Below, piece after piece: positions 47,600-60,660 of a stretch of DNA of 64,000 bases. The stretch lies in the NCBI GenBank assembly GCA_038503075.1, contig JBCAML010000012.1, positions 62,001 to 126,000 on the forward strand. Reading direction: 5' to 3'. A model generated the notes under the pieces. It had not been told where the DNA came from. It did not search any database and saw only the letters and a list, made by a program, of their open reading frames with translations. Position 1 is the stretch's first letter. Every line of letters begins with the position of its first letter. The stretch comes from Gyromitra esculenta (taxonomy: Eukaryota > Ascomycota > Pezizomycetes > Pezizales > Discinaceae). The translations under genes were made by a program, and so were the position numbers.

Positions 47600-50500
47600 A
47601 TTTTGGCTGGTACGTTAGGGTAGTTTGGAAATGTTAAGAGTACTTGGAAAAGGAAGATACTCGCTGAGGGATACGGTGGTTACTAACAATGATAGAAATT
47701 ACTTGAAAAAAGGATGAATCGATGGGAGTACGCTTTAATTTTATACTTATTCATCGTTTTCTAAGCCAGATACAGCTTCTCGCTGTGACTCTGACCGAGA
47801 TGGAAATTAGCGATTTTTTTTCGACATGAAATTTTTTTTTTCGACATCTAAGTTTAGACACTAGATGAATATTGACGATCAGAGAGCCTAGTATTTCCGT
47901 CAGCAGCTGACTTGCCCGACCTTGATAATTTGTGAACTGTGAGCCTAGCAAAGGTCGACTAATTGGAAGGCCCAGATGGCGAACGGTGATGTGTGGAGGA
48001 AGGAAATTTGTTGTTGATGAAAGAGTATGACGTGCTAATATTAGATTTGAAGTTGAATATAAAATATTTTTGTGGCAGGCTAGCTTGTTTCAATGAACCA
48101 GCCCCAAAAGAGGACGACAGAGACGGTTTCCGTCGCGTCATATGGCCTGATTCCAGAAACTGTCTGGTTCCAGCGTGAAATTTTTATGTTCGATCCCGAC
48201 ACGGTGTATTTGCATGATGGCCTACACGTAACAACTTAATCCATCGCTAGTTGTTGATTTACCACCCTACTAACACATGATGCTGGGCCTCAAGGCTCTC
48301 AAGAAATTCATACTCGTGCTCTAGTACACTGATATGGCCTCCAACAGAATATACTGTTGCATAGCCCAGGCCACCTCAAATAGACGAAATAGCCATTCGA
48401 AACAGCAGCCTGGAGTGCGTGATAACCACATCCAGTCTTCTTGTGTTCCTATCACATACTATTACAAATCGCGCCGAGGAAAAGCACTAGCCTAGAGGGG
48501 AGATGAATGCTGCTTAATTCGAACATGTAAAAAGGCACTAAGCTAATCGAGACGAAAGAATTTGACGTTGGTCGATTTCAACATGAACTGCGAGAAAATT
48601 TCTGCGCCTAAATGAAGTCTAGCCTTAGAATACCAAATTCTAGCACGATCGTCATAAGCGAGCAATAATATGACTGTTTCCGTAGTCTCAATTAATTGCA
48701 TTGCAGTTCCTGGTAGGGTTCAGAATCGGTAGAGTGATGGATACACAACATAGTTCAGGATAGCACAGTGCATTATTATTATCGGGGAGTATCAGATAAT
48801 TAAACTTATTTCCGTTCTGTCTAACTACTGAGAAACAAAGTGGAAGTCGCCCTTTCAACCCCAATATGAGTGTTGATATCCGGCTTAGGTTTCCTTCCGA
48901 GTGTTTCTAACTACACAGAAAATGTTCACCCAGACATGGATTCTCATGTTCCTTCGTTTAGTCGTATACTAATTTCTAGTCACATGTTCACATTGTAAAC
49001 GAATAGCCAGGCAGAGAACTAACGGGTTCCAACTCACAGTAACTCATCAACTTGTCCCGTTGCATCATAACGCCCTATGGCACCCTTAGAGATACTTTTA
49101 GTTCCAATACTATTGATCTCGAATCAAATCGTCAGTTACCTTAGAGGAAGTGCGACTCGCCCAATCTCTATCTAACGATGTCCATCTGTATCACTTGTAG
49201 CTGACGTCATCTAGCTCGTGCTCCGTAGCGTTCACAGCATCTTCCTGGGTAAAGAAGAATAGTTCAACTAGCGCCTTCGAGCGTGACTGCTCGGATATCT
49301 CTTAGCATTAGTTTTCTCTGTGCTCGCTTTTTATTTTTCGCCGCTCGCCATATTGGTAACGATGTAGACCACGCTATTGCTTAGCGGCTTGCACGAGCTA
49401 CCAGCTAGTTACTCGTTAAGGGAGGATTTGGAGGAAAGTTCTAAACTTCGGCTGTAGGGCCAATAGCACAATCGATATGAGTGAACTTAGGACAGCCGAA
49501 GCTAGCTTAGGGAAACGTTGAGGGTTCTAAGAGGCGATAATTGGGAAAATTGGCTTTTTGGAGCATTGGAAGCTCGATTGTTGATTTCGTAATTTTCTTA
49601 TCAGCGCTTATGAGGCGTGTTGACAATAGTTTCCCCTAGAAATCCATGAAGTAGCCTAAAGAGGGGGATTATGACATCGGCTGGAGGGCCAAAATCTGCG
49701 TCATAAGAGGTTCTGAAGTAGTGAGTGCACGAAAAAATTCGAGACACATACTGCCTAGCCTAACTTCGGAGCATTCCTGCAAAACCTTCCTGTTGCACTC
49801 ATACGCTGGAGCAACATCCACAGCTGACCGCTGTCTAAACTAAGAAGAATTCACAATAGAGTAGAGGAAGACCGTAGATACTGGTAGAAAGACGCATAGT
49901 GCTCACCACATCACTCCAGAACAATTACATCCCAGAGTACCGGGTTACCAGTAGCTACCAGATTCTCCAAGCGCTCTCGCTTGCGACACCGCGGGGCTCG
50001 TTAGTAAAGTTTATCTTCAGACCCGTGAGAAAACAAGTTAGATATTTCCAAATTCACTCAGACGCTCCTCGCCTTGTTTTCCGGCCGTTTTCCTTCCTCC
50101 ATCATGCTGTAGAATCTTTTAAAAAGTGACGCAAGGCGAATACGAGGACTTGAAGTTTTTAGCGCAGATTTGCAGAGCACTAGCTCTAACCCCAACCCAG
50201 TCTCCGAGCCTAACTTGCCGATAATGGAGATCACAACAGGGCACTCGTTTTAAATGGCGACTCGTCGGCCTACGTTCCTGGCTCTCTCTAGCATCTGTTC
50301 GAAACGCGCGAGGGAATCCGAACTGTACTGCTCGAGCAATTAACTTAGTTTTTGTGGCTGCAGAAAGATATCATCCTCGGCAGAAAGAATTTACCGGTTA
50401 GGTTGAAAATGTAACCACCTAATTTATCTTTTTCCTACTGCTTCTGAAAATAGGGATTGCTTGAGATGACGTGGATACGTTACAGTATGTGGTATCGGTT

Positions 50501-50936
50501 CGGTTGATGGGTGGGATCACGTCAGGTAGCAATATCTACTGTCGTTTTAGAGGTAATCTGTCTGGCAGTCGAGATATACTGGAGACTTATTGGATCCTTT
50601 GTTTCTGCACTGAGAACTGCTAGTTCTACGTATCTATGTTGTGGTATAGTAGAAGTGCGATTAAATAATACGGATCCGACATGACGAAGTGTTGGAGGGG
50701 AAGAACAGCTTTGGAATGCTATTCGAAAAGGTGATGATGGGAGCACGCGATAGACTGAAGTCGAAGCTGGCTCACATAATCTTTACCCGAGACCATACCA
50801 GAACACTCCACTACATGTATCTCTATTGCTTAACTTACATGTAACTCCATAAAAAATTTCATGCAATCCCAAAACACAAGAAATGAACACATCAAACAAA
50901 AATACATGCGCCAAAAGTCTTCCAAAAAAACATTAC
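47600..50936. other. gene desert of about 3.3 kb
   Basis: Open frames are all under 80 codons. Two short near-copies of TTTTTTTTCGACAT stand at 47813 and 47831. TACATGTA palindromes occur at 50812 and 50836. No gene, RNA gene or complete transposon is seen. Confidence 0.55.
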
Positions 50937-51680
50937 TTACACTGCACAAGTCTCCCCTAGTCTCGGACTCAAACTCCTAGGCAGAGGTGTCAGTATCAAC
51001 CACTTATGAATGTCTTGCAAGAAATCTTACCCTAGCTCGATTCCTGTTTCCATTTCCTCTTCAATTGATACGCTATCAATTGCTTCCATTAGCTCCTGGA
51101 GCACCTGGATGAGCGAGCGGACGATGACCGCCCTGGTATCTAGTGCGGCTGTGTCATCATCAGAGGGAACAGCTATCACCTCTTCGGATGGATAAGCTGG
51201 AACAATTGGGGTACCCTGAACGGGGCTTGAACTGGGCGTGATTGTGGGGGCGGGGGTGACAGCGGGGGTCGGGACAGGAGTGATGATCGGGGTGGGAGGG
51301 GTGCGGATAGGTATAGCTGCACTAATACTAGGCGGGCGCTCATTTCTTAACCAACTATCGGGAGACACCCATTGAGGGACCCGGGGTGCTGGCTCGTGGA
51401 GCTCTCGCTTCGCATAGCTCACTTGGAGTCCTTGGCCAACTGGATGGGGAAGGAACCGGTGGCCATGGAGTATGGCGAAGGCATTTGCAGCTGCCAGTTG
51501 CGTGTGAAACTGTACCAGCACGTTTATGCCCACGTAGTTGCTTGTCCAAACCTTCGCTTCTTTGAAGCCTGGTAACGGGAAAATCAGATTGGTGAATTCT
51601 GTGTTTGAGACCCCGCGCGGGAAGTTGCCGAGGAATATGGTACGCTTGGGAGTGTTTAGACGGTCACTGAGGGTTGTCAT
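50937..51680 (-). CDS. RRM-type RNA-binding protein
   Basis: The protein starts MTTLSDRLNTPKRTIFLGNF at 51680, an RNA-recognition motif: RNP2-like TIFLGNF, then LPGFKEAKVW, and RNP1-like INVLVQFHTQLAAANAFAIL, ending LQVSYAK. The C-terminal half is a proline/threonine linker (TPAVTPAPTITPSSSP) followed by an acidic helix (QVLQELMEAIDSVSIEEEME). Two exons are proposed: 51680-51031 and 50976-50937, 229 residues in all, because a perfect short intron (GTAAGA, TACTGAC branch, CCTAG; 54 bp) begins exactly at the unspliced stop. Without splicing the protein ends at 51027 after 217 residues. The frame is open upstream of 51680 to an ATG at 51773. RRM proteins of this kind (Whi3/RBMS-like in organisation) bind mRNA; the target is unknown. 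Confidence 0.8.
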
Positions 51681-54600
51681 CTTGTATGAATGCTGTGAAC
51701 TGTCAGCAGGATTGATACTAATAGTAATAGACAACGTCTTAGATATGTTGAGCAACGACAGGTGTTTAAACAAGATGCAAAGGAAGTCTAGATATAACTA
51801 AGAAGATACCTTACAATGATCGTCGAGAAATATTGTGCCGAGAGAATGGTAGACGACTATAGGAAAGAACGGTCGATGCGTAGAATTGACTAATGGTATT
51901 ATGTTATCTTAGAAACGAAGGAATGTTATCACAGAGGAGAAAGGACACCCTTATATACTTCTCAAATTCTTCAACAGGTAGAACTCTGAGTTAAATCTTT
52001 ATCTGTAGTGGTATTAGCATGGGCATTGAAAAATGGACTGCTAGAAAAAACAAAATGCAACCCATCCAGCGTTCATCTCGCAGGCCATGTCTTCTGTTTC
52101 AATTGCTAGTCCATCACCGTGAATGGAAATTCTAAGCACTTGGAATGGGTATTGCGTATGATCTCTTCTCTTGGAGGTCTATTTTAAATCAGCCGTAGCG
52201 GAATGGAAGAGAACTAATGCATGTGGGAGTTGAATGCATTGGGATTTTGTCAACAGTAACGAACTCTAAACACGGTGTGGAATATTTCAGCTTGTCGTAG
52301 TTGGAGAGACTTTCACAGCGAAGGTCGTTTAAAATTAAGTTCTGTAAATGTGATAGTTGATGGCTTGGTTTGTGGGCGGGATGTTGTAAATGGGTGACTG
52401 AATTAATAGCCGGCGATTTGGTTATTACTGTAGGCACTTTCTTGCTGTAATGTTGAAGTGTTTGAAACACGGGTAATAACGACAAAAATAGTAGCAGAAA
52501 AAGCCATTAGTAAATGAGAAAAACAATCATGAAGGAACAAACCCCAGCAAGCGATGAGATGAAAAATATTTATTAGTTGGGGGAGAAATCTGGATTTCGA
52601 AGTCATGGCGTAAGAAGATGGTGCGGTGGAGAGGTGAAAAAAACTGCGAGGGGCGGGGATGAGAGATGCCACAAGAGGATGAACGATCTGTCGCGGCAGC
52701 CCGAGATGCCCGCGCTTACCCTGTCTTGGCCGTGTGATTGTTTATGACTGACAATTGAGATGCATATAGACCCGCTGCTATCCACTAGATAAAACCTAAA
52801 AGCATGAATCTTAAATAGTTTGCTAACCCAAGAATACTGCATTAATATAATCTGAAATATTATTTGCGTTGGCCATTAGAGCGTCACCCGCGCCAATCTC
52901 TTTCCGATGTAAGAGATTATATTTATTTCACAAACATCGAGTTATCTGATCTCTGATACGCGCTCCGATACACTACAATGTTTACTTCGTAATCGAAAAG
53001 TAGTTACAGTAGGTTAAACATCTATCTGCAATCGATTGAAAAGGAGTGATATTATGGATAGAACCATCATATTACGAAATTGGCGGCAGACGTACTGAGT
53101 AATCGGATTCGGAAAAGCTGGCTCCGAGATTGGCTCAAGACCCAGACGGGATAGCTCCTGAACAATTTATCGCTTGTAAATGCAAGTTGTAAAAGACATA
53201 GCCGCTTGTTCAAATACGCTTGGTGATATCTTTTTATCATCGATCTTATCAGATCGTGCATTTGAGAGGTGGTGATGACGTTCTCTCCGGAAAGGTTTCA
53301 ATTCAGTCTACAGAGGGCTAGCGTAGAGATGTGGGGGGGGTATGGCATAAGCCGCTAGGTGTTTTTACAGCGGTTATTTGCCGCCCGACAGAAACCTGTG
53401 ATAGTGATAGAAGAAGTGTTGACTTGAAAGGTGCTGGAAGACAACGTAGAAAAGTTAAATGAAATGAAATTTCTATAGTGAATGTGAGTTCGATTCTGCT
53501 TAGTGCGTTCGTCGCCTGTCAGCGCCGATACCTGGCACATTTGATTCGGAAATAAGATACAGAGTTATTGTGGGATTAATACTAACAAGCCTATCGGAAA
53601 TCCTCTATAGGACAACAGCTTCCATCTTCGAGCACAACTTCTGACCGGGTAAGTAATGGGTATGTGGGAAGCACAGAGCTCGAACACCCTTGAATATGGC
53701 GCAGCTGTCATTTTTATAGAAGAGAAAATATGGCTGGCGAGTGCCGTGGACGTATATTGGGATCTGGCTATCACGGAATGGAAACATTGTGAGATTTACG
53801 TATGATTTGCCCAGTATAGGCGGCCCCTAAGATGAAAGTGTGTGGTGCATGCAAATCGTGATGTGGATATAGTTTTAGCTCTTAGTTCTTAGTTTAAAAA
53901 CTAGTTAAGGGGCACCGGATCTTTGTGCGAGTAAAGGGATTGGTAATTTCAGGGTATTAAAATTCTAATTTCGTACGCATTGTGCCATGCTAGTTCCTAA
54001 ATATACCTCGGCCATTCTGATATTTACATGTATGGCTTGGCATTCGGTCAAATTCCCTCAATGCGAAGAAGATCGGAACTCTACCTCACTGTTTTGCTTT
54101 TAATCTATTGATACTGCTATCATCACTGCTTGATCTATCTCGGCTCGATTTACAGAGGTTTCTCCCCTTGCATTTCTGTGTATTTTACCGATATATCATA
54201 TCACCTGGAGCGGTATTGTGTTGGATGCGATTGTATGTGTTTTATTATACCGCAAGCTTATCGAGAATTATAGAAAATTCTTGTTGAGACTATCTCACTG
54301 ACCTAGTCACTCAACTGCCCGGGCCCCCTCCTATTATCCCTGCCATCCCAGATGCACACCCAACCCGAGATACTACTCCCGTATCCCCAACCCATCGTAG
54401 CATCTCTAATAGCAGAGCCATCGCTCCCTGACCTGGGACGATTCCCGTTCGCTTTTCAGGTAAGCAAAGAGCGTCAAATTCCACGAGAACCGATCAGAAG
54501 CGTATCAACGCCCGCTGGCCTTCCAAGGCTCCTCACTCTCGTCCCCGCTTCCCTACCAAGAGCATTGCAAAAGGCGTCAAATCACGGCCTGCCATGAATA

Positions 54601-54813
54601 GCAGCAGTACTTGAGGAAATCTAGAAGAATGCCCAAGCAGAGTTATGTATCAGAGTTGCACACATACCTATATAATTTCTACCCAAATCTCTGAGATGCA
54701 GTGTTACCAAGCTATCCCCACTCGGTGACACGCTTGCAGCCTACTCACCAAGTGGGGGCAGGGGTATATATGCGAGAATATGCGCGCGATAAATATCAAA
54801 AAATGACAATCAG
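51681..54813. other. gene-poor stretch
   Basis: No gene is supported. An 81-codon plus frame at 54352-54597 has a plausible start and a GTAAGC donor directly after a CAG near 54461, so it may be the first exon of a gene, but no second exon can be identified. Minus frames at 52189-52842 have no family signal. One TACATGTA lies at 54025. Confidence 0.4.
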
Positions 54814-55323
54814 TTAAACCTTCTCAAGAGAAGGTTCTTCTACAATCGTAGGCAGTGGGGTATCGGGGAGGCGAACTGAAAGTTCAGTTCTGACAAAGCG
54901 GCGAGGAACAGTAGCGGGGTAGTGGTGGGGGTAAATTAAGGCAAACATGGGAATATTGCCAGACTTTGGGTTCAAAGTCTCCGAGGCATCTGTAATGGCC
55001 TCGACGGTCTTCCAAAATCCAAGAGAGATGGAGGTGGTGGCAAAGATGGGAGGCTCAGATTCCGCAATGGAGTGAGCGGAGGAGGTGGAGGAGGCGGAGG
55101 AGGCAGAACACAAGCACGGGAATGACTCGGTATGGGCAGGGTTAGAGACTATCAATAACCAGTATGTTAACTAGAGACCTTTAAATAAGAGATGCAAGGA
55201 AGGGGGTATCATACCAATATCGACGAACTGATCGCCGGATATCTTTCCTTTCCAATACTTGTCAAGGAGAACACGAAACAATTGACTGGAAGAGCCAGGG
55301 GAAGGGGAGCCGTAAGGCGACAT
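54814..55323 (-). CDS. small hypothetical two-exon protein
   Basis: Exons 55323-55215 and 55148-54814 on the minus strand join through a 66-bp intron (GTATGA...GATAG, with TTAAC upstream of the acceptor) to give 147 residues. The start MSPYGSPSPGSSSQLFRVLL at 55323 is the first ATG in frame. The protein has no signal peptide or membrane span; it has a Ser/Ala/Cys-rich stretch (CLCSASSASSTSSAHS) and a C-terminal half (FWKTVEAITDASETLNPKSG, MFALIYPHHY) that looks folded. No family recognised. The precise phase match across the intron supports it. Confidence 0.6.
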
Positions 55324-56504
55324 AGTTTCAGCGAGGGGAGAGGGCACGGAATACAGGTATAAACGAGAGTTCAAGTCAAGTTCAATCGCAATACAAGATA
55401 CTTTACGTTCAATAGGGATTCACGATGCACATGTGTAGAGAAGAGGAGGGATGAAGGGAGAGAGGTTGAGGTATAGAATTGGTAGGTACGCTAGGAAATT
55501 AGGAAACTAGCGTGTCAGATGACGCTGAAAGTCATGGTTTCGACCCGACTTGAAGATTCTTTAACGTATTTTTGCTACGACTTGGAGGCGTACATGTATT
55601 CCCGCCTTGGCACTTTCTTAGTCAGTTGCTAGCAGAAGCCGAGGTAGGCACTACAGCCTATCCCTTAGTCAGTTCTGCTTTTCACACGGATATTGACAGC
55701 AGAAACTAGCCAGAGTGGGTGTAGCGACAGCCTTTTCTCTGAGGATTCTGCCAATAGAACAGTTGTCACAGCGTGATACCACCCTTTCGCCACTCATCTA
55801 AGGACAGCTCCTGTGCCTTAAACCGAGCCGAGAGATGTACAACTGGCGATTGTAAAAATTCAATATAAATCCAACGAAGATCGTTTATCCGGTCGAAGCT
55901 ATTTGATTGTGATATGAAGTACATATACAAAATACTATTGAAAATGCGCGGTGGAGCAAATGTTTCAAATTTTATTCCTGCTAGTTGGCGGCACTAACGT
56001 ATCAGAACGGTATCGCTGACAGAGCTGTCTAAAAATACATGTATGTTTCAGGTAAATACTCTGCTCTACAGGTTATTGAGATGACATGGCTGTTTCGCAG
56101 AACTCAAAATCGATTGATGATGAAGACAAAATTTATCCTGCGGCTCTGCATAGCGCATCGTAAGATTGATAAGACATGCCACAGGATGAACACTCTTGCC
56201 CTTTCTTGCTTCAGATTTGTGGATCCGTCACACTTGGGCTCACGTGTCGACAGCAAAACTCTGAGGCTAGCCGCTGTCATCTTGCTGCCGCTGCACTGCA
56301 TCCATACCCTATCACTCGAGTTAATAGCACCGACACTGTCAGAGTGAGCATTCTGCACCAAGTTCCAATCAAAAGTCTTAGGATTATCCTGTCGTCTGCC
56401 ACATCAGATAAAACGGTTAATAGGCGACAAGAGATCAAATTGACCTGAGATCTGATTGATTTGGGCCATGCTTCCAAGTGGACCATTAATAAAGCTGTTC
56501 CTAT

Positions 56505-56879
56505 CTATCCGAGATCTGTTTTCTTGATCACACAGCCAAAAATCAATCGCACAGGATAAGTATAACAGAAGAGGCTATAATCTTTCTTTTTCTCCACTGG
56601 TTGTTCTTTCACGAACAGCATCCCGAAATGGGCAGCAAGATCAATCTCACAAGCACCGCTAAACCAGAATCCGTGAAAATTGACCTGCAAGATAAAACTT
56701 GCGTCCCTATATGCTCCAGGTACATCTGACACAATCAGAATTAGATCATGCTATTCTTCAAGGCCCACGGCAACTGTTTGCCAGACTGGAACATTCCCGG
56801 GGTTGATGCCAAGCGATACCCCTGTTAGTTCGTCTAAACTACTGCTGGTAATGTCGTTCCTAAACAGCGCCGAAGACAT
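56505..56879 (-). pseudogene. open frame with one internal TAG, unknown family
   Basis: On the minus strand ATG 56879 begins a 125-codon frame broken only by TAG at codon 43 (56753-56751). The translation on both sides is protein-like: LTGVSLGINPGNVPVWQTVA before, and LILIVSDVPGAYRDASFILQ, FHGFWFSGACEIDLAAHFGM after. The ATG is preceded directly by TTGTTAG, which could be a 3' splice site, so this may be the last exon of a larger gene. I cannot name the family. It may instead be a chance frame; length alone is weak evidence. Confidence 0.35.
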
Positions 56880-57959
56880 CTAACAATCAGGAGTGTTATC
56901 GGTAAAATCTCGTCTCTGAACTCCGCTGAGCGATCGGACCGCTCTTTGAGCCTATTTTACCGCGAGAAAGTCGAATATCTCCCAAGGGCCATGATATTTG
57001 GATACCAAAGTGCTGCTTCGTTCTCGGTGAGTTCAATCGGGCCCTCATGTTTTCAAGGGCAGGTTTTATAAAGCTGTAGGTTGTAAGAGCTGTAGATGCA
57101 TTTCATACGCATAAAATTAGCTGCGTAAGGTAGCCGTGTCTTCAGAGGGAAACGATCAAGCCATCACTAGAGAGATCCCGGATTCTCTTAACCTCGCCAT
57201 CTCTGGTACGAATTCGGCACGTAGGAAATATTCACATGTCTTTACCATTATACATGCCTGGTATATCCCGCGCGGATAGTGATTTCTGTCGTGTAGTAGT
57301 GGACACCATTAGTTTTCAAACACCATTATGGGGTATAATAAAGGCTTCATCACCACTCTCGATTTTAGCTTTGAAACAGCTCGGAGAAATGTGGTTTGAA
57401 TTCTAAACTCCATGGTACTGTATCTAGAACGGAGTTTGTTTTCTGGCACTTGATGAATCAGAAGAGATATAGGAATTGATAACTTTGTCAAATCGCTGTT
57501 CAGGCAGAGGATTAGTCGATGATTCTCTAGAGAGCGACAGTTTTCGAGTCATGGAACTAGGAGTGACGGTTTGTCTTCCAAGTGATCAAGTAATATCTGC
57601 AGTGTGTACGAGTGGCTAACCGACACTTCTGTCTGAGGTTAAGTCAGTGTCCGACCGGGTGACTGCTGGGTCCAGACCATTTAAGGTAAATGAGCGAGCG
57701 ACGTACCGTAAACGACAACCTTCAAGATCTGTAGTGGAGCAAGATTTTGTCGACTGATGACCAGTTTGTTCGAGTGTGTTCCAGTGTCCGTTGTTCTGCT
57801 GTATTCCGTGCGTGTTTCATTGTTCGTCGCGATGTCGGTGGTTCCGGGGCCGACGTGGGGTATAAGTTTTGCAAAAAACATGTAGGGGTATAACGCGTGA
57901 AAGAGTAGCCTACTGGAAAGTACGAGCGAATAATTCGTGTACACGCGGCCAACCTGAAA

Positions 57960-58030
57960 TAGTGGTTGGCGTAAAGCGCTCGAGTTTTTTTGGTCGGGTT
58001 GAAGGTTCAAATCCCGCAGTCTCTTTTTTT
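57960..58030 (+). other. possible decayed tRNA-derived Pol III unit
   Basis: A perfect B-box-like GGTTCAAATCC at 58004-58014 follows an A-box-like TGGCGTAAAGCG at about 57966, about 38 bp upstream, and a TTTTTTT terminator starts at 58024. The T-arm and acceptor stem do not pair well, so this is not a sound tRNA; a tRNA pseudogene or SINE fragment is more likely. Confidence 0.25.
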
Positions 58031-60501
58031 CGCTCGCTGATAAATGTTAGAGCCGTAACAACCATTATCAAGATATAGCTACACATCAGACACCATATAT
58101 GAGTGATGTTCTGACAAAACCTGGGCAACATACTCCCTTCAAAAATTTTCTCGGCTAGCCAAAGATGAGGACAAATGAGGAAGAGAACGTTCTGTGTTTT
58201 TCATACAGCTCGAGAGAATGTTAGGGTTAAAAATACTCTCTTCCAAGAACCATCAGTTTCTCCGTGATGTCAGGTACCAGGCATCCAGTACACCCATCCA
58301 ACATCTTTCTTATATTTAAAAATACTCCGGATGCTACCCCCAAGCTGCAGATTTTGTCAGATCGCCATCTATATGAAGCTATCCTATTTTGTGATCTATA
58401 TCTATTTAATCCAAGCTGCAACGCGAGCCAGGCCATTCACTTATCACCCGCTATTGTTTAGATCCCAACCCATCTTAGTACAATCTCAAGATACCTACTA
58501 CTGTCACACGCGACACAAAAATAGCAATAAAACTAGGCGGGCATGAGACGAAGCATTCGCGGCCACCAACTGGGGTACTCCAATACCCATCTCAATATCG
58601 CCTACTTAGCGCTGTAATAAGCTCTAATACAGAAGGACATGGGACTGGGGCCGTTCTTCTCTAGAAAACTCCAGTGGCACGTGGTGCAGTATCTCGAAAA
58701 GTTTTCGGAAGCATTGGGTCTGTCAGCTGACAATCTAGATCCCGTAACTAATACCGTCAGGAGATCACTAGAGAAAGAAAAACGGTGAAACTCTCTAGGG
58801 TATTTCTGTCGGGTCTCATTGATGGCTAGGACGTCGGTTTGCGAGAACCCCATAAAATTACGTGTACATACATTTGATTGGAGGGAAGAAACTTCTCCCA
58901 CCGTAGGAGATCTCCGATTGGGCAGCTCTTATGAAAGGATATATTGCGATATCGAGGAGTAACATGACCGGAGAGGTTATCCCTACTGCTACCCTAGCCA
59001 TCGCTTACTCGCTCTGAGGTTTTCTCCATAGGATGCACTACAGAAGATGTTTTAAGCATTACTTGCAGTTAGTCAGCCTACCTTGCTATCTCCTTGCTTT
59101 ATCTTAGCCATCCGTCCCCGATTTCCATATCTACCGACTTAAGTATCAAGCAACTATATTACAATTTTATGCAACCACATTCGGATGCATTAGAAGCTAC
59201 CTATTAGGCATCGGGCATGGAATGCACGCTTGGACCCTATTTTGAGATTTCCTAGCTTGCAGATAGTTCCTTAGCGGCTTAGTGACATATCCCTCAATCC
59301 ACTGCTGGAGCGTTCCGCTCCTTCTATATGTCCATACGCTCGTACGCTAGCATTTGCTAAATGCTCTAAATCAGAACCCTATCCCCTAGCTCGGCTCCGT
59401 AGATCGGCTGCGCGTGGTCGCGATGACTTCGTCTACGCCTTTCCACCAGCACTTCCCTTGTATCTCGTAGCCATATCACGGAGTGTACGTCAAAAAATCA
59501 GGGTAGTTGTGAGAATCTCCGTTATAAGTCGTGCTTTCTCAGGTATAGTGACGGAAGGTTTTAGCGGATGAACGTGTATATGATGATGATTTCCTGCCTC
59601 CAGTTGCGGTCCTCGTCATGCCAATCGGGCTGTGAGTCTGAATTACTGTTGCTGAACCACTGGGGACCTTAGGTTCTGGTATGAACCCAGCGCATAACAT
59701 GCTTTTTCTTTTCGTTAGTTTGTTAGTCCAGTAGCTTATGCAACTCTCCGTTATGTACGATTAGCCGAAACGCTGTAGAAGACAGAACATTGAGGAAAAC
59801 TCAATACTATTCGCGAAGGCCTCGACAGGCGCATCAAAAGGCTCTACCAGCGGCACCATTACTCAGCCCTCTGACCTCAACCCCTATCTCACCACTTTCT
59901 CATCTCCCTTGGCTCACTTTGTCCATTTCTAGTTCTAAGCACCACTGCCTTAGACCTGAAACATCGTTTTAAGAAGTAAAGTCAAAGAATACCGCTCTGA
60001 TCTCGATGGCTTTGATAGTAGGCATTAGGGATCTAATTTTAATCCTTTACGTGCTAACTATCCTCCGTACAGCAAGACCAGGAAGCCAGAATTTCTCACC
60101 CAGAAAATAATTGCCAGGATACATCAGAGTTTCGTCAACGTTCAATAGAGTGCTAAACTTACAAACAGATCTCTCCAGGCTATCATAAAACTCACAGACG
60201 TTGGGGAACCATCGATAAAGCCATTGAAACCTTAGATACAGGTGTGAAGAACTTATCATCTGAATTCAATATGTTTACCGGGCTCAGAGAAACCATGAAG
60301 CAGCTTAGTGGCAGAATGCTGAACGTAGAAAGGTAGATTGGATTTGTAGCAGGAATCATCGGGCATTTTGGTACAAGTATTGGACAAGTAAGTATTTTGG
60401 TCCAATATAGCCGCCCCTACGTTGACTTAAATGCTTCCCTAGGCTTTTCTTTTGTAGCTCGGAGGAAAGCTCTTCTCGTTATCATGATAATAATGCTAGT
60501 G

Positions 60502-60516
60502 CGTATGTACCGTACC
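60502..60516 (+). repeat. left 15-bp direct repeat (target-site duplication)
   Basis: CGTATGTACCGTACC is exactly repeated at 61682-61696, flanking the (TTAC)-tailed insertion. Length and position fit a target-site duplication of a non-LTR-type retroposon. Confidence 0.8.
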
Positions 60517-60660
60517 AACCTCTCCCTTGACAACTACACTGCAGGACGAAACGACCAATCACAGGTCGCCACACTTTTTTCTCATCCTTTGGGTCTTCTG
60601 TGATATCAGGTTTCTACCAATCAGGAGTCACCTACCCCGCTTTCATCAGGCTTCATCACC

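Larger units (their letters stand above)
55324..60501. other. gene desert of about 5 kb
   Basis: Apart from the interrupted frame at 56505-56879 and a Pol III-like box pair near 57.96-58.03 kb, nothing gene-like is visible; other frames are short and overlapping. TACATGTA palindromes lie at 55591 and 56036. Confidence 0.5.
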
